Assembly (NCBI GenBank): GCA_016721565.1 | Contig: JADKHW010000001.1 | Coordinates: 496,001 to 560,000 of the forward strand | Origin: a bacterium | GTDB lineage: Bacteria; Electryoneota; RPQS01 | Direction of reading: 5' to 3' | Length of the DNA stretch: 64,000 nt | Part shown: positions 56,022 to 64,000 of the stretch, one piece after another | Numbering within the stretch: the first letter of the stretch is position 1 | Layout: every line of letters starts with the position of its first letter | Position numbers and translations under genes: made by a program | Notes under the pieces: generated by a model | What the model saw: the letters and a program-made list of their open reading frames with translations, nothing else | Told to the model about the DNA's origin: nothing | The model's database searches: none

Positions 56022-58214
56022 CTATTTCAAAAGTACCATTTTCAATGTTTGTGATTGCTCACCCTGCATCAACCGCGCGAAATACACGCCGCTCGCCACT
56101 CCGGTCGCTTCCCACGTCATCGATTGCGGCCCAGCTTGCCGAACTTCATCCAGCAATGTCGCGACCTCGCGCCCAAGCGTATCGTAAATGCGCAACTGAG
56201 TCCGGCCAGACTGTTCTAACATAAAATTGATGCGCGTCGCAGAGTTGAAAGGATTTGGGTAATTCTGAAACACCCGAAAGTCATGTGCAACCTCACGAAC
56301 GTCGCGTATCCCAGAAGTCGAGTCAAAACTAAATATCTGCATCGACTTTTCGTCCGCAACATACGCTAAACCCTCATTCACTTCGACTCGCCAAGCTGTC
56401 CCTTGCGTATTGTTGCTGGCAAGTGAAGTGGGATTCGCGGGATCACTAATATCAAAGACCTCAATTCCGTCACCCCCTTTTGTGACCCACAAGTAGATGT
56501 CCCATGGATCCAACGACAAGGCTCTGCCATTGGTCAATGTGCCATGGCCAACGATCTCCGGTGCAACTGGGTTTGATATATTAAAGACAACGATTCCGGT
56601 GTCATACGTGGCAACGTAGAGATAGTCGCCGTTCTTCTTGACGTCCATCGCGTTCATCGTAGCCGAGAAGACAATTTGCGGATTCATCGAATCGGCAACA
56701 TCAATAACGTTCACAGCGACTGCATCAATAACATAGGCGTATGGATAGTCAATATCCATCATAGAACCGCTAAACTGAATCGCACAACTACCCAGAGTAT
56801 CGATTTCTGGCAAGATTGCAGTTGACATGATTGCAAACCTATGTCCCGCGAAGTAGTACATCAGACCGCCATCTAATTGAAAGTCCGGTCCCCAATCATT
56901 AGTACGATAGCTTGCCAAGTGTGTCGGTGCTGAAAGGTTTTGGAACATCATAGAATTGATATCCGACCCCATCCGGAGACAACTGCCAAGTTACCCTCTA
57001 CGTCAATTTCGAATGAAGCGTCAAAATCATCATCTGGGGTGCTGCCAATAGTTATCGGCAATGCTGGATTCGATACATCTGCAATCAAGATATCCGGCTC
57101 CCAGTTGGCGACAAAAGCAAGACCACCTTGCACTGCAACGTCCGATACTCGGCCATCAGCTTCGAGGTTACCTAACAACGATACACTTTCAGGCTCAGCA
57201 ACACTTAGCGTGTATATTCCACTGTAATAATCAATGTAAGTGTGTTCCGCAGTATTACCGTTCGCAAGATAGACAATTGTGTCCACAACACAAACACCAA
57301 GAATCTTGCCGTTATTCGGATTCTGCCACCAATCCGTTTGAATAGGGTTTGTCGGATCAGAGATGTCAACGACTTCAAGTCCAAAACTTGGAATGGCAAA
57401 ATATGCGAAGTTACCTTGAATATAAGTTGACCAGATGCCCCGAAAGTACGAATACGACCCAAGCGAATCAGGCACGCTTGGATCAGATATGTCATAAATG
57501 TAGAGTCCGGCATCAGCGTGGTCGCTTGAGCTTACATAGAGTCTGTTCCCTACCAAATCAACGTCATGCGAAAATCGCGGCGCTGACCGATGCGTATGCA
57601 AATGGCGCGTCCGGATACTCAACATCGATTAACATCGCACCCGCTTCTCCGTCAGCTATTGCGGCAATTCCATTCGCAACATCAACTCCCCATGCACCTC
57701 CGTTGGTCGGTAACCCTCCAACCCAATGTGGAGTGTGAGGATCATTGACGTCAATGATCTGCAAACCTTGCCACCAAGTTGCCAGATATGCATACCCGTT
57801 CTCATACTTAACGTCCATCGTGTAACCGGCAATTGCCAGCACCGCAGTCAAGGTTGGCATTGACGGATTTGAAACATCAATAATACATAGGCCAGCTTCC
57901 CCATCTGCAAGGTAAACGTAGTCGCCGTTTACATCAAGTCCCTCACCTCGTCCGGGACATGCAATCTGAGAAAACACGCTTAGATTAGCAGGATCGCTTG
58001 CGTCAAGAATCTTAATCCCATTATGAAAAGAACAATATGCATAGTCACCGATAACTTCTATATCAGGACCGCCCGACCAAAACGTCGAGCCGACATAATT
58101 TATCGATTGAGCTTTACAAATTCCAGCTGTGATAAGAACAACACATAACACCGCTATGTTTATAGTGGCAAACTTAGCAAGAGAATTTCGTGCAATGACC
58201 CGATTCCGTGGCAT
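56022..58214 (-). CDS. Secreted LVIVD-type beta-propeller protein with T9SS-like C-terminal sorting domain, two frameshifts
   Basis: About 730 residues when two indels are repaired: one extra base near 57578-57582 and one missing G in the run at 56967-56970. Signal peptide at the start (INIAVLCVVLITAGICKAQ). Repeats of about 40 residues follow, each with a motif like GLQIIDVNDP, GLEVVDISDP or GIEVFDISDP, the LVIVD repeat of surface beta-propellers. The last 80 residues (VFQNYPNPFNSATRI, LRIYDTLGREVATLL, GVYFARL) are a Por-secretion-type sorting domain. It is therefore probably exported across the outer membrane or kept at the cell surface. Ligand unknown. Ends 4 bases before leuS. Confidence 0.88.
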
Positions 58215-58269
58215 GATTGACTCTTAATGAGAAGTTTGTAGCTAACACGAATCGTTAACAGTAATCTAT

Positions 58270-59124
58270 TTAAATCTCCAAAAATTCTTTTGTCTCCCTC
58301 ACCACATCCCCCTCGCATTCCCGCCACACCGCATGCCCCACGCCCGGATACATCACCGCCCGCGCCTTCTCCCCCACTCCCTTTACAATCGCATTCACCT
58401 GCTCAACCGTCCCGTATTCATCCAACTCCCCCTGCATCACCAACACCGGACAAGGAATGCAGCACAACAATCTCCGGGGGGGGGGGGGGCGGCCGGGGGG
58501 GGGCGCGGGGGGGGGGCACTCGCTACCACCGATACTCGGCAAAGAAATCGGCAATGAATGCCACTGCCTCGAGGGCGGGGGTGGAAAGCCACGTCTCATG
58601 CCCCGATAGAGCCGCTCGCTCTTCTCACCGTGATATTTTTCTAACCGTTCAAGCAGCCGCGTCTCCCCCGCCGTTGCCACCGTGTCGCGCACACCCGCAA
58701 GCGTCACCTCTTCCAAAAACACATGCGCCGCCATTGCCACCACCGACTGCACTCGCTCAGGCCACAGTGCCGCCGCCACCAAGGCAATCGAACCCCCGTC
58801 ACTATGCCCCACCAATATCGCGCGCCGCACTCCCAACTTGTCGAGAATCTCCGGCAACCTCCGCGCATCGTTTTCCAAATAAGCACTCGTCCGCTGCTCA
58901 TCAGATAATGCCGATGACACCCCATGCCCCCGCCGGTCAAACATCACCACATCCAGCCCCGTCACATCAAACAAAGTTTGCGGAAACTCCTTCCAAGTCT
59001 CCATACACCCCAGTGCATCATGCAACAACACAATCGCCGGATCGCTTAGAGTCTCGCCATGCAGAAATCTCTTCGCCCCCAGCGAATAATCCCCAAACGA
59101 CAATATAAGCAATTCAGTTTTCAT
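58270..59124 (-). CDS. Alpha/beta hydrolase, disrupted by a G-only tract
   Basis: 284 residues as read. N-terminal hydrolase core: IVLLHDALGCMETW (oxyanion region), VVMFDRRGHGVS, nucleophile Ser in LVGHSDGGSIAL. Towards the end CPVLVMQGELDEYGT (acid) and GVGHAVWRE (catalytic His). Between about 58465 and 58605 the frame reads as Pro-rich nonsense. A different frame there gives HETWLSTPALEAVAFIADFFAEYRW, which looks like a cap-helix segment. The break coincides with G runs at 58476-58516, so the true sequence there is unknown. Substrate cannot be inferred. Confidence 0.75.
   Translation of the reverse strand: MKTELLILSFGDYSLGAKRFLHGETLSDPAIVLLHDALGCMETWKEFPQTLFDVTGLDVVMFDRRGHGVSSALSDEQRTSAYLENDARRLPEILDKLGVRRAILVGHSDGGSIALVAAALWPERVQSVVAMAAHVFLEEVTLAGVRDTVATAGETRLLERLEKYHGEKSERLYRGMRRGFPPPPSRQWHSLPISLPSIGGSECPPPAPPPGRPPPPRRLLCCIPCPVLVMQGELDEYGTVEQVNAIVKGVGEKARAVMYPGVGHAVWRECEGDVVRETKEFLEI
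58476..58516. repeat. Near-homopolymeric G tract (runs of 14, 9 and 10 G)
   Basis: Three long G runs separated by C, GG-CC and CGC, within the hydrolase gene. Nothing else in the window is like it. Such tracts can be real quadruplex-forming sequence, but inside a conserved enzyme gene a base-calling or assembly artefact is more likely. Confidence 0.8.
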
Positions 59125-59465
59125 TTCAGGTCTCCCCCAAATTCGTCTGCGGATTTGGGGGGATTAAGGGAGGCTTCTGAGGTGGTCTGACCTCCCCAAC
59201 CCCGACTTTTCTCCCTAATTTCAATCAGTCCAACCCCTTACTAAATCCAATAAAACAAAAATATCATTGCGCATCCGTTCAAATTTTTGTATATTACTAC
59301 CTGCTAACCTCACCATCCCCCGATCCCCCGCCTTGTCCCGCCAGAGTCCCTTGCACCCTTTGTCACAACCCCAAAAATTAAATCCCTGTTTTCAAAGTAC
59401 TCCTGTTTGGTCAATTATTAGCGTTTTTCCAATAATCAACAGCTTACAACCCACTTACGCCTCTC
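59125..59465. other. Intergenic region between hydrolase and DedA genes
   Basis: 341 bases without a gene I can support. It holds the mini-palindrome at 59134-59173, a small hairpin GAGGT-GGTCTG-ACCTC (59179-59194) and, in an AT-rich island, a minus-strand TATTTTTG (59256-59263) with TTG 16 bases upstream. The last could be a promoter for the hydrolase gene. The rest is C-rich, low-complexity sequence. Confidence 0.5.
59134..59173. repeat. Mini-palindrome repeat (copy 3, intergenic)
   Basis: CCCCCAAAT-10 bases-ATTTGGGGG (59134-59161), then GATTAAGGGAGG. Same plan as the two copies inside leuS: palindrome, G run, ATTA/TTAG spacer, second G-rich run. This suggests a family of small dispersed repeats in the genome. 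Confidence 0.5.
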
Positions 59466-60116
59466 TTACTTTGCCGCCCCCGCCCGCCTCTTTTGAAGCC
59501 AGTCCTTCCCCAAATGTATCGCCATCGGCAACACCGAGATCCCGATAATCGCGAAGATCACCAGCGAGAAATTCTTCTTCACAAACGGAATGTTCCCGAA
59601 GAAATACCCCGCCATCACACACGACGTAATCCACAACAGAGTTCCGCCCACACTGAACATCAGAAACCGCGCGTAGTTCATCTTCCCAATGCCAGCAACG
59701 AACGGCGCGAACGTGCGGAAGATCGGCATGAACCGCGCAATCACAATCGTCTTGCCGCCGTGCTTCTCATAAAACGCGTGCGTCTTGTCGATGTACTCCC
59801 GCTTCACCCACCGCGAATTCTGCACCTTAGGTCCGACAAATCTCCCGATCCAATAATTTGTCGAGTCGCCTAAAATTGGAGCAAGATACAAAATTCCCAA
59901 TAGCAACGGAAGCTCAAGTGAACCCAAAGCCGCAAATGCTCCCGCCGCAAACAACAGCGAATCCCCCGGCAAGAACGGCATGACCACAAGCCCCGTCTCG
60001 CAGAAGATAATCACAAACAAAATCAAATAGGTCAGCACCCCATACTCAGAAATCACCGCCCCAAGGTGCACATCGAGATGGAGAAATATATCAATTACGG
60101 TAGAGAGAAATTCCAA
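59466..60116 (-). CDS. DedA family membrane protein
   Basis: 216 residues. VTT/DedA domain with FCETGLVVMPFLPGDSLLF near the N-terminus, GDSTNYWIGRFVG and RFMPIFRTFAPFVAGIGKMNY, the last with conserved Arg residues, plus about five membrane helices. DedA proteins are linked to lipid (undecaprenyl phosphate or phospholipid) flipping and envelope homeostasis. Second of two tandem copies, 12 bases after the other. Confidence 0.93.
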   Translation of the reverse strand: MEFLSTVIDIFLHLDVHLGAVISEYGVLTYLILFVIIFCETGLVVMPFLPGDSLLFAAGAFAALGSLELPLLLGILYLAPILGDSTNYWIGRFVGPKVQNSRWVKREYIDKTHAFYEKHGGKTIVIARFMPIFRTFAPFVAGIGKMNYARFLMFSVGGTLLWITSCVMAGYFFGNIPFVKKNFSLVIFAIIGISVLPMAIHLGKDWLQKRRAGAAK

Positions 60117-60128
60117 AAAAGCCCTCGC

Positions 60129-60773
60129 CTATTTTGCCAATGTACTGCGTGCTTTGCGACTTAGATACAGTGCACGAACTATCCCAATCGAACTTGGAAC
60201 AACAGTCATAATACCGACCAGCACAATCGCCGTGATGAAATGCTGCTTCACCCACGGAATCTGACCAAAAAAATATCCACCCAATACAAACACACTCACC
60301 CACAGAGCAGAACCCACAACGCTCGCAATCAAGAATCGCAGATACCGCATCTTCGACAGCCCCGCAATAAACGGCACGAACGTGCGGAACGTCGGCACGA
60401 ATCGCGAAATCAACACGGCCTTCACACCATGCTTGCGATAGAACATCGAAGCCTTGCGCACATAGCCCGGCCGAATCAGCTTCGTCCATTTGACCAACAC
60501 CTGATGCCCAAGCTTGCGTGAGATCCAGTAGTTTGCACTATCGCCGCACACCGCCGCAAGATGAATCCCAACGGCAAGCTCATAGACATTGAGATTCCCC
60601 GCACCGGCAAACGTCCCCGCCGCAAACAACAACGTGTCACCCGGTAAGAACGCGGCAACAATGAATCCCGTTTCCGCAAACACGATTGCATAGATCAACC
60701 AATAGGTCCATGCACCATAAGCAATCGCGGCTTGTTCTAAGCGAGCATCAAGATTAGAGAGAAAGTCAAACAA
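60129..60773 (-). CDS. DedA family membrane protein (tandem paralogue)
   Basis: 214 residues. FAETGFIVAAFLPGDTLLF, GDSANYWISRKLG and RFVPTFRTFVPFIAGLSKMRY align directly with the neighbouring copy, so the pair arose by tandem duplication with clear divergence. C-terminus is basic (LYLSRKARSTLAK). The gene starts 30 bases downstream of the terminator that ends the tRNA-Pro transcript, so the two DedA genes probably form their own unit. Confidence 0.93.
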   Translation of the reverse strand: MFDFLSNLDARLEQAAIAYGAWTYWLIYAIVFAETGFIVAAFLPGDTLLFAAGTFAGAGNLNVYELAVGIHLAAVCGDSANYWISRKLGHQVLVKWTKLIRPGYVRKASMFYRKHGVKAVLISRFVPTFRTFVPFIAGLSKMRYLRFLIASVVGSALWVSVFVLGGYFFGQIPWVKQHFITAIVLVGIMTVVPSSIGIVRALYLSRKARSTLAK

Positions 60774-60802
60774 CCGCGTTTCCAGTGATATGAAGCAAAA
60801 TC

Positions 60803-60832
60803 AAAAAAGCCGCACCATCTCTGGGGCGGCTT
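60803..60832 (-). terminator. Terminator downstream of tRNA-Pro(CGG)
   Basis: On the minus strand AAGCCGC-C-CCA-GAGA-TGG-T-GCGGCTT followed by TTTT: a 7-bp stem, one mismatch, 3 more pairs and a GAGA loop. It lies 11 bases after the tRNA-Pro 3' end and before the DedA gene. Confidence 0.8.
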
Positions 60833-60842
60833 ATTTGCGTCG

Positions 60843-60916
60843 TCGGGGAGACAGGATTTGAACCTGCGACCCCTTGGTCCCGAACCAAGTGCTCTACCGG
60901 ACTGCGCTACGCCCCG
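60843..60916 (-). tRNA. tRNA-Pro (anticodon CGG)
   Basis: Anticodon stem CTTGG/CCAAG with loop TTCGGGA gives CGG. T arm GCAGG-TTCAAAT-CCTGT (outer pair G-T). Acceptor CGGGGCG/CTCCCCG with discriminator A; the sixth pair is C-T, a mismatch not present in the sister tRNA-Pro at 63561. CCA is not encoded. The pcm reading frame runs 23 bases into its 5' end. A terminator follows. Confidence 0.92.
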
Positions 60917-61586
60917 ACATATATTGTCTCGGATCCGACCCCGGATCACTGAATCCCTCCCTGCCGATTAGCGGCACGAAGGACACCACACCCATCTCTT
61001 GTGTTTGAAGCTCGCCGTCAATCTTGTCAACGACCTTCAAAACCTGTTCGCGTCCCTCACCCATCGGGAATATCATTCGTCCGCCTTCTTTCAATTGATT
61101 GGAAAGAGTCTTAGGCAAATGAGGTGCTGACGCGGTAATCAAAATCTTATCAAACGGTGCCTGATCCGACCAACCGATCGTTCCATCACCGTGTTTTACG
61201 ATCACATTCGTCAATCCAGCCGCTTCAAGTCTTGCACGAGCTTCTCTTGCCAATGCGAAGTGGCGCTCAATCGTGTAAACTTTCCCGGCCAACATGCACA
61301 GAATCGCGGCTTGATAGCCAGAACCGGTTCCAATCTCCAGCACCTTATCAGTTGGCTGAACATTGAGCAGTTCTGTCATTCTTGCAACGATAAACGGTTG
61401 GCTTATCGTCTGACCGTTATCAATCGGTAAAGGCGTGTCTTCGTAGGCGCGATTCTGAAACGCTTCCTCGACAAACTCATGCCGTTTAACCTGCCGCATG
61501 ACATCAAGAACCCGCTCATCCGTGATCCCGCGCCGCGAAAGCTGCGTCAGCACCATTTCATCCCTTGATAACTTATAATTTCTCAT
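60894..61586 (-). CDS. pcm: Protein-L-isoaspartate O-methyltransferase
   Basis: 230 residues. Repairs isoaspartyl residues by SAM-dependent methylation. N-terminal helix region (MVLTQLSRRGITDERVL), TISQPFIVARMTELL, SAM motif VLEIGTGSGYQAAIL and C-terminal GRMIFPMGEG. The normal family end is near VSFVPLIGREGF. Here the frame continues 18 residues and stops on the TAG of the tRNA-Pro D loop. One added T after GGATT would give REGFQ and a stop (TGA near 60948), so the tail may be artefact. Confidence 0.93.
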   Translation of the reverse strand: MRNYKLSRDEMVLTQLSRRGITDERVLDVMRQVKRHEFVEEAFQNRAYEDTPLPIDNGQTISQPFIVARMTELLNVQPTDKVLEIGTGSGYQAAILCMLAGKVYTIERHFALAREARARLEAAGLTNVIVKHGDGTIGWSDQAPFDKILITASAPHLPKTLSNQLKEGGRMIFPMGEGREQVLKVVDKIDGELQTQEMGVVSFVPLIGREGFSDPGSDPRQYMSGRSAVR

Positions 61587-61693
61587 ATACTTATATCAGA
61601 GATGGTCGGGCAAGTGGAGGACCAAAGTTACGCAAACAGAACCAGAATATACCACTCCGTTACCGGAATGTCAAGCCCCGAAAAACATGAAAT

Positions 61694-62876
61694 TTACACA
61701 ACCTGCGCCACCGCAAATTTAAGATATTCTGTCTCGGGGCATCGCTGCGAGAACGGGATGATCCGGAGCCTGAGTCCCAAAGGCCAAAAAACGGACATTT
61801 CGCCGACTCTTGAAGGCCGCCTCTTCGAGCGACTTCCGCCAGTTCACGCGCGAGATCAACCCTGAGCAGCTCGACGTCAACAGGAGTCCACCCGGCTTCA
61901 CCCACTTCATCGCACGCGCATTCAAATCGCGATACGCCCGCAACGCAATCGTTGCCTTGCTGCGGCTCTTCGCCAACGCAGGCGGATCGACACTTACAAT
62001 ATCATACTGCTGATCGCCTTGTTTCAACCACTCGAAGATATCAGCCTCTATGTATGAAGTGCGGTCAACAAAATTATTCACACGCACGACTTGTTTCACC
62101 AGCTCCAATGCACGTTCAGATCCGTCAACAAAGGTAGTCTGACCTGCGCCCGCTTTCAAAGCATATAGACCAAACGCGCCGGTATAACAAAACAAATCAA
62201 GAAATGACTCGCCTCCACGCACAAACGACTGCATCAACTTGCGATTCAGTCTTTGATCAAGAAAATAGCCAGTCTTCTGCCCCTTGACCGGATCTGCAAG
62301 CAATTTGATACCATCTTGCGCAAATTGAATAGTCTCGTCAATCTCACCATAGACAGTTCTTCTCTCTTGCGCGAGCCATTCAAGCGCCCTCATCGAAGAA
62401 TCATTCGCCGCAACAATAGCTTTTGGCTTCAAGCGTGATTCAATCCAGTTAATGAGATCGACTTGCATCCGATCCGTACCTGCAGTGAGCGTTTGATACA
62501 CAACCAAGTCTTCAAACCGATCTACAATAATTCCCGGCAATCCATCGGCCTCGCTAAACACAACGCGGCACACACGGTCGTCACCGAGCATCCTCTGGCG
62601 AGCCGCTAACGCGCTATCGAGTCGTCGAAATAAGAACTCCCGATCAATCGCTTCGTCTTCACGCGACATCAACCGAACTGCAATTAGGCTGTGCGGATTA
62701 ATCGTTCCAACACCGTAAAATCTACTTTTGCCATCCACCACGCGTACAACGTCACCCGGTTGGTTCTTCTGAAAACCATCATGCAATTCGTTCGAAAAAA
62801 TCCACAGGTGCCCGCCAAACACGCGCGCTTCGGCTCCATGCTTCAAAACGACTGTTGGATAGTTTTCAGCACTCAT
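61694..62876 (-). CDS. rlmI: 23S rRNA (cytosine-C5) methyltransferase RlmI-like, one frameshift near the end
   Basis: N-terminal PUA domain (ARVFGGHLWIFSNEL), then a Rossmann methyltransferase domain with FLDLFCYTGAFGLYAL (SAM motif), FVDGSERALELV, VSVDPPALAKSR and the catalytic Cys in TSSCSGLIS. The frame as written stops at 61719 after AAMP. Removing one C from the run at 61735-61738 gives the family-typical ending AAMPETEYLKFAVAQVV and a stop at 61694. Corrected length about 393 residues. It overlaps the SRAP gene by 4 bases. Confidence 0.9.
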
Positions 62877-63508
62877 TGGAACAGCGAAGTTTGATTCGAC
62901 GATGGTTTAATTTCTTCAACCAATGTAATCAGGTCATTGGCAAGTGGTACCAATAACATCCGCAACTCTTCAATCGGCGTATCCAGATTGAGCCACTTTA
63001 CACAATCTTCAGGTTTCAAGATGACAGGCATCCGGTCATGCACAGGGGCCATCACGTCATTAGCAGCAGTTGTAAGCATCACACAACTTTCTATCGTGCG
63101 TTCACCGTCTGTCCAACAGTCCCACATCCCCGCAAACAAGAAATCTGCATCCTTTGGCCGGAATGTTACGCGTTGCTTTGTCCCCTTCACCCACTCATAA
63201 AACTCATCTCCGAGCATAATACATCTGCGTTTACGAAACGAATCCGCAAAGGATTTTAGTTCCTCAACTGATTCTGAGCGCGCATTCGTTAACGGACGTT
63301 CCGGCATAGTCTTCGACCAAGCAGGAATAAGCCCCCATCTCATTTCAAGTTGCTCGTAGTCCACATGCGTCATACGCACAACAGGTACAATATCCGTTGG
63401 TCGAACTAACTTAGCTTTACGTTCGACTCGCAAATCGTTCAGAATTCCGAGCAAGTCACAAACGAATGGGCTTATTGGTTCACCGCGAGTATTATATGCA
63501 TTGCACAT
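62873..63508 (-). CDS. SOS response-associated peptidase (SRAP/YedK/HMCES family)
   Basis: 211 residues. SRAP proteins form a stable thiazolidine crosslink with abasic sites in single-stranded DNA through the N-terminal Cys, here C2 after Met removal (MCNAYN). Other active-site residues: Asn in TNARSESVEE, Glu in EFYEWVKG and His in APVHDRMPVIL. A strong ribosome-binding AAGGAGG lies about 9 bases upstream of the ATG. The gene is coupled to rlmI by a 4-base overlap. A terminator separates it from the tRNA-Pro gene upstream. Confidence 0.94.
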   Translation of the reverse strand: MCNAYNTRGEPISPFVCDLLGILNDLRVERKAKLVRPTDIVPVVRMTHVDYEQLEMRWGLIPAWSKTMPERPLTNARSESVEELKSFADSFRKRRCIMLGDEFYEWVKGTKQRVTFRPKDADFLFAGMWDCWTDGERTIESCVMLTTAANDVMAPVHDRMPVILKPEDCVKWLNLDTPIEELRMLLVPLANDLITLVEEIKPSSNQTSLFQ

Positions 63509-63522
63509 GTGAATTCCTCCTT

Positions 63523-63553
63523 AACAAAAACACACGGGAGTTGCCCCGTGTGT
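63523..63553 (-). terminator. Terminator downstream of tRNA-Pro(GGG)
   Basis: On the minus strand ACACACGGG-GCAACT-CCCGTGTGT followed by TTTTGTT: a perfect 9-bp stem with a 6-base loop and T tract, starting 5 bases past the encoded CCA of tRNA-Pro. The SRAP ribosome-binding site follows directly. Confidence 0.88.
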
Positions 63554-63557
63554 CTCA

Positions 63558-63634
63558 TGGTCGGGGCGACAGGATTTGAACCTGCGACCCCCAGACCCCC
63601 AGTCTGGTGCGCTACCAGGCTGCGCTACGCCCCG
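63558..63634 (-). tRNA. tRNA-Pro (anticodon GGG), CCA encoded
   Basis: Acceptor CGGGGCG/CGCCCCG perfectly paired, discriminator A followed by encoded CCA. Anticodon stem CCAGA/TCTGG with loop CTGGGGG gives GGG. T arm GCAGG-TTCAAAT-CCTGT. It is highly similar to tRNA-Pro(CGG) at 60843, including the six bases before the 5' end (ATATGT). The MerR frame upstream runs 23 bases into this gene. Confidence 0.94.
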
Positions 63635-63995
63635 ACATATCAATCAAATTCAGTATCTCGCGAAGCTCGCTCTTCACCTCGGCCAACACATTAACCGTAG
63701 TTGGCTGCGGTGTCACTTCTTCCAGCCCTAATTCGAGCTGTTTGCGCGCACCAGCAATCGTGAATTTCTTGTTGTGCAACAGATCATGAATCCGTGACAA
63801 CAATGTAAGATCATTTTCAGTGTACAACCTGTTTCCCCCGCGCCCCTTCTTCGGGTGAAGCTGCGGAAACTCACTCTCCCAATACCGCAACACGTGAGCC
63901 GGTACACCCGTCATGTCAGCCGCTTCACTAATTGAATAGTAAAGCTTCTTAAGTTGTGGCACGCGCGTATCGCGCTTCTCACTCACCGTGCTCAT
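63612..63995 (-). CDS. MerR family transcriptional regulator
   Basis: 127 residues. N-terminal winged-helix DNA-binding domain: YYSISEAADMTGVPAHVLRYWE and RLYTENDLTLLSRI, with the Arg-Tyr-Trp signature, then a short helix (FTIAGARKQLE) and a C-terminal coil. Short MerR proteins of this type are widespread in FCB genomes; the effector and targets are unknown. The C-terminus (DMSGRSAAW) and stop lie within the tRNA-Pro gene, and the family end would be expected at about NLID. No partner gene is visible because the window ends. Confidence 0.88.
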   Translation of the reverse strand: MSTVSEKRDTRVPQLKKLYYSISEAADMTGVPAHVLRYWESEFPQLHPKKGRGGNRLYTENDLTLLSRIHDLLHNKKFTIAGARKQLELGLEEVTPQPTTVNVLAEVKSELREILNLIDMSGRSAAW

Positions 63996-64000
63996 ACTGT

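Noticed and set aside
58290..59108. 272-residue plus-strand open frame rich in Pro and Ser
   Set aside because: It lies antisense to the hydrolase gene, has low-complexity composition and no recognisable domain or ribosome-binding site; the minus strand carries clear hydrolase motifs.

Overview
The window reads as a densely packed bacterial chromosome segment. It probably comes from a lineage of the Fibrobacterota-Chlorobiota-Bacteroidota (FCB) superphylum, perhaps one of its candidate phyla. The pointers are a secreted beta-propeller protein with an NYPNPFN-type C-terminal sorting domain, an outer-membrane barrel beside TlpA thioredoxins, split glycine decarboxylase subunits, a GTP-type PEP carboxykinase and promoter-like sites with a TAnnTT -10 element. 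The placement is inference; no rRNA gene or other definitive marker is present.

Layout. 1-1314 (minus): start of a flippase-like membrane protein and a GT2 glycosyltransferase. 1.5-17.2 kb (plus): ligA, efp, an OmpA-like membrane protein, accB-accC, gcvH-gcvPA-gcvPB, a DnaQ-DinG fusion, the 3' half of a methylmalonyl-CoA epimerase gene, uvrC and purL. 17.3-23.8 kb: tRNA-Arg(CCG), a small membrane protein, a serine palmitoyltransferase-like enzyme overlapping a GNAT acyltransferase, comM, an ANL-family ligase and a bifunctional-nuclease protein. 23.9-31.3 kb: the lipid cluster yceD-rpmF-plsX-fabH-fabD-fabG-acpP-fabF-rnc, then a NUDIX hydrolase. 31.3-34.3 kb: thioredoxin lipoprotein, TlpA and an outer-membrane protein. 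34.3-43.7 kb: selA, NfeD protease-stomatin pair, PEGA protein, rRNA pseudouridine synthase, a small CxxC protein coupled to selB, and gpmI. 43.6-48.3 kb: polysaccharide cluster (membrane GT, flippase, two GTs). 48.3-53.4 kb: folD, mpl, tRNA-Sec(UCA), pckG and a secreted protein. At about 53.4 kb all transcription flips to the minus strand: leuS, the beta-propeller protein, a hydrolase, two DedA proteins, tRNA-Pro(CGG), pcm, rlmI, an SRAP protein, tRNA-Pro(GGG) and a MerR regulator.

Two themes stand out. First, the strand switch at 53.4 kb carries a sequence with the layout of a XerCD dif site (two 11-bp arms with perfect CACATAA/TTATGTG inner repeats around 6 bp), next to a bidirectional terminator. 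This may be the replication terminus. Second, selA, selB and a tRNA-Sec are all here, so the organism can probably insert selenocysteine.

Caution on sequence quality: many conserved genes (purL, fabD, leuS, rlmI, a GT2, the beta-propeller gene, a thioredoxin lipoprotein) carry single-base indels, mostly in short homopolymers. Two genes (folD, mce) lack a few hundred bases, and a G-only tract interrupts a hydrolase. These look like consensus or assembly errors rather than gene decay. Frameshifted genes are therefore annotated over their full span.
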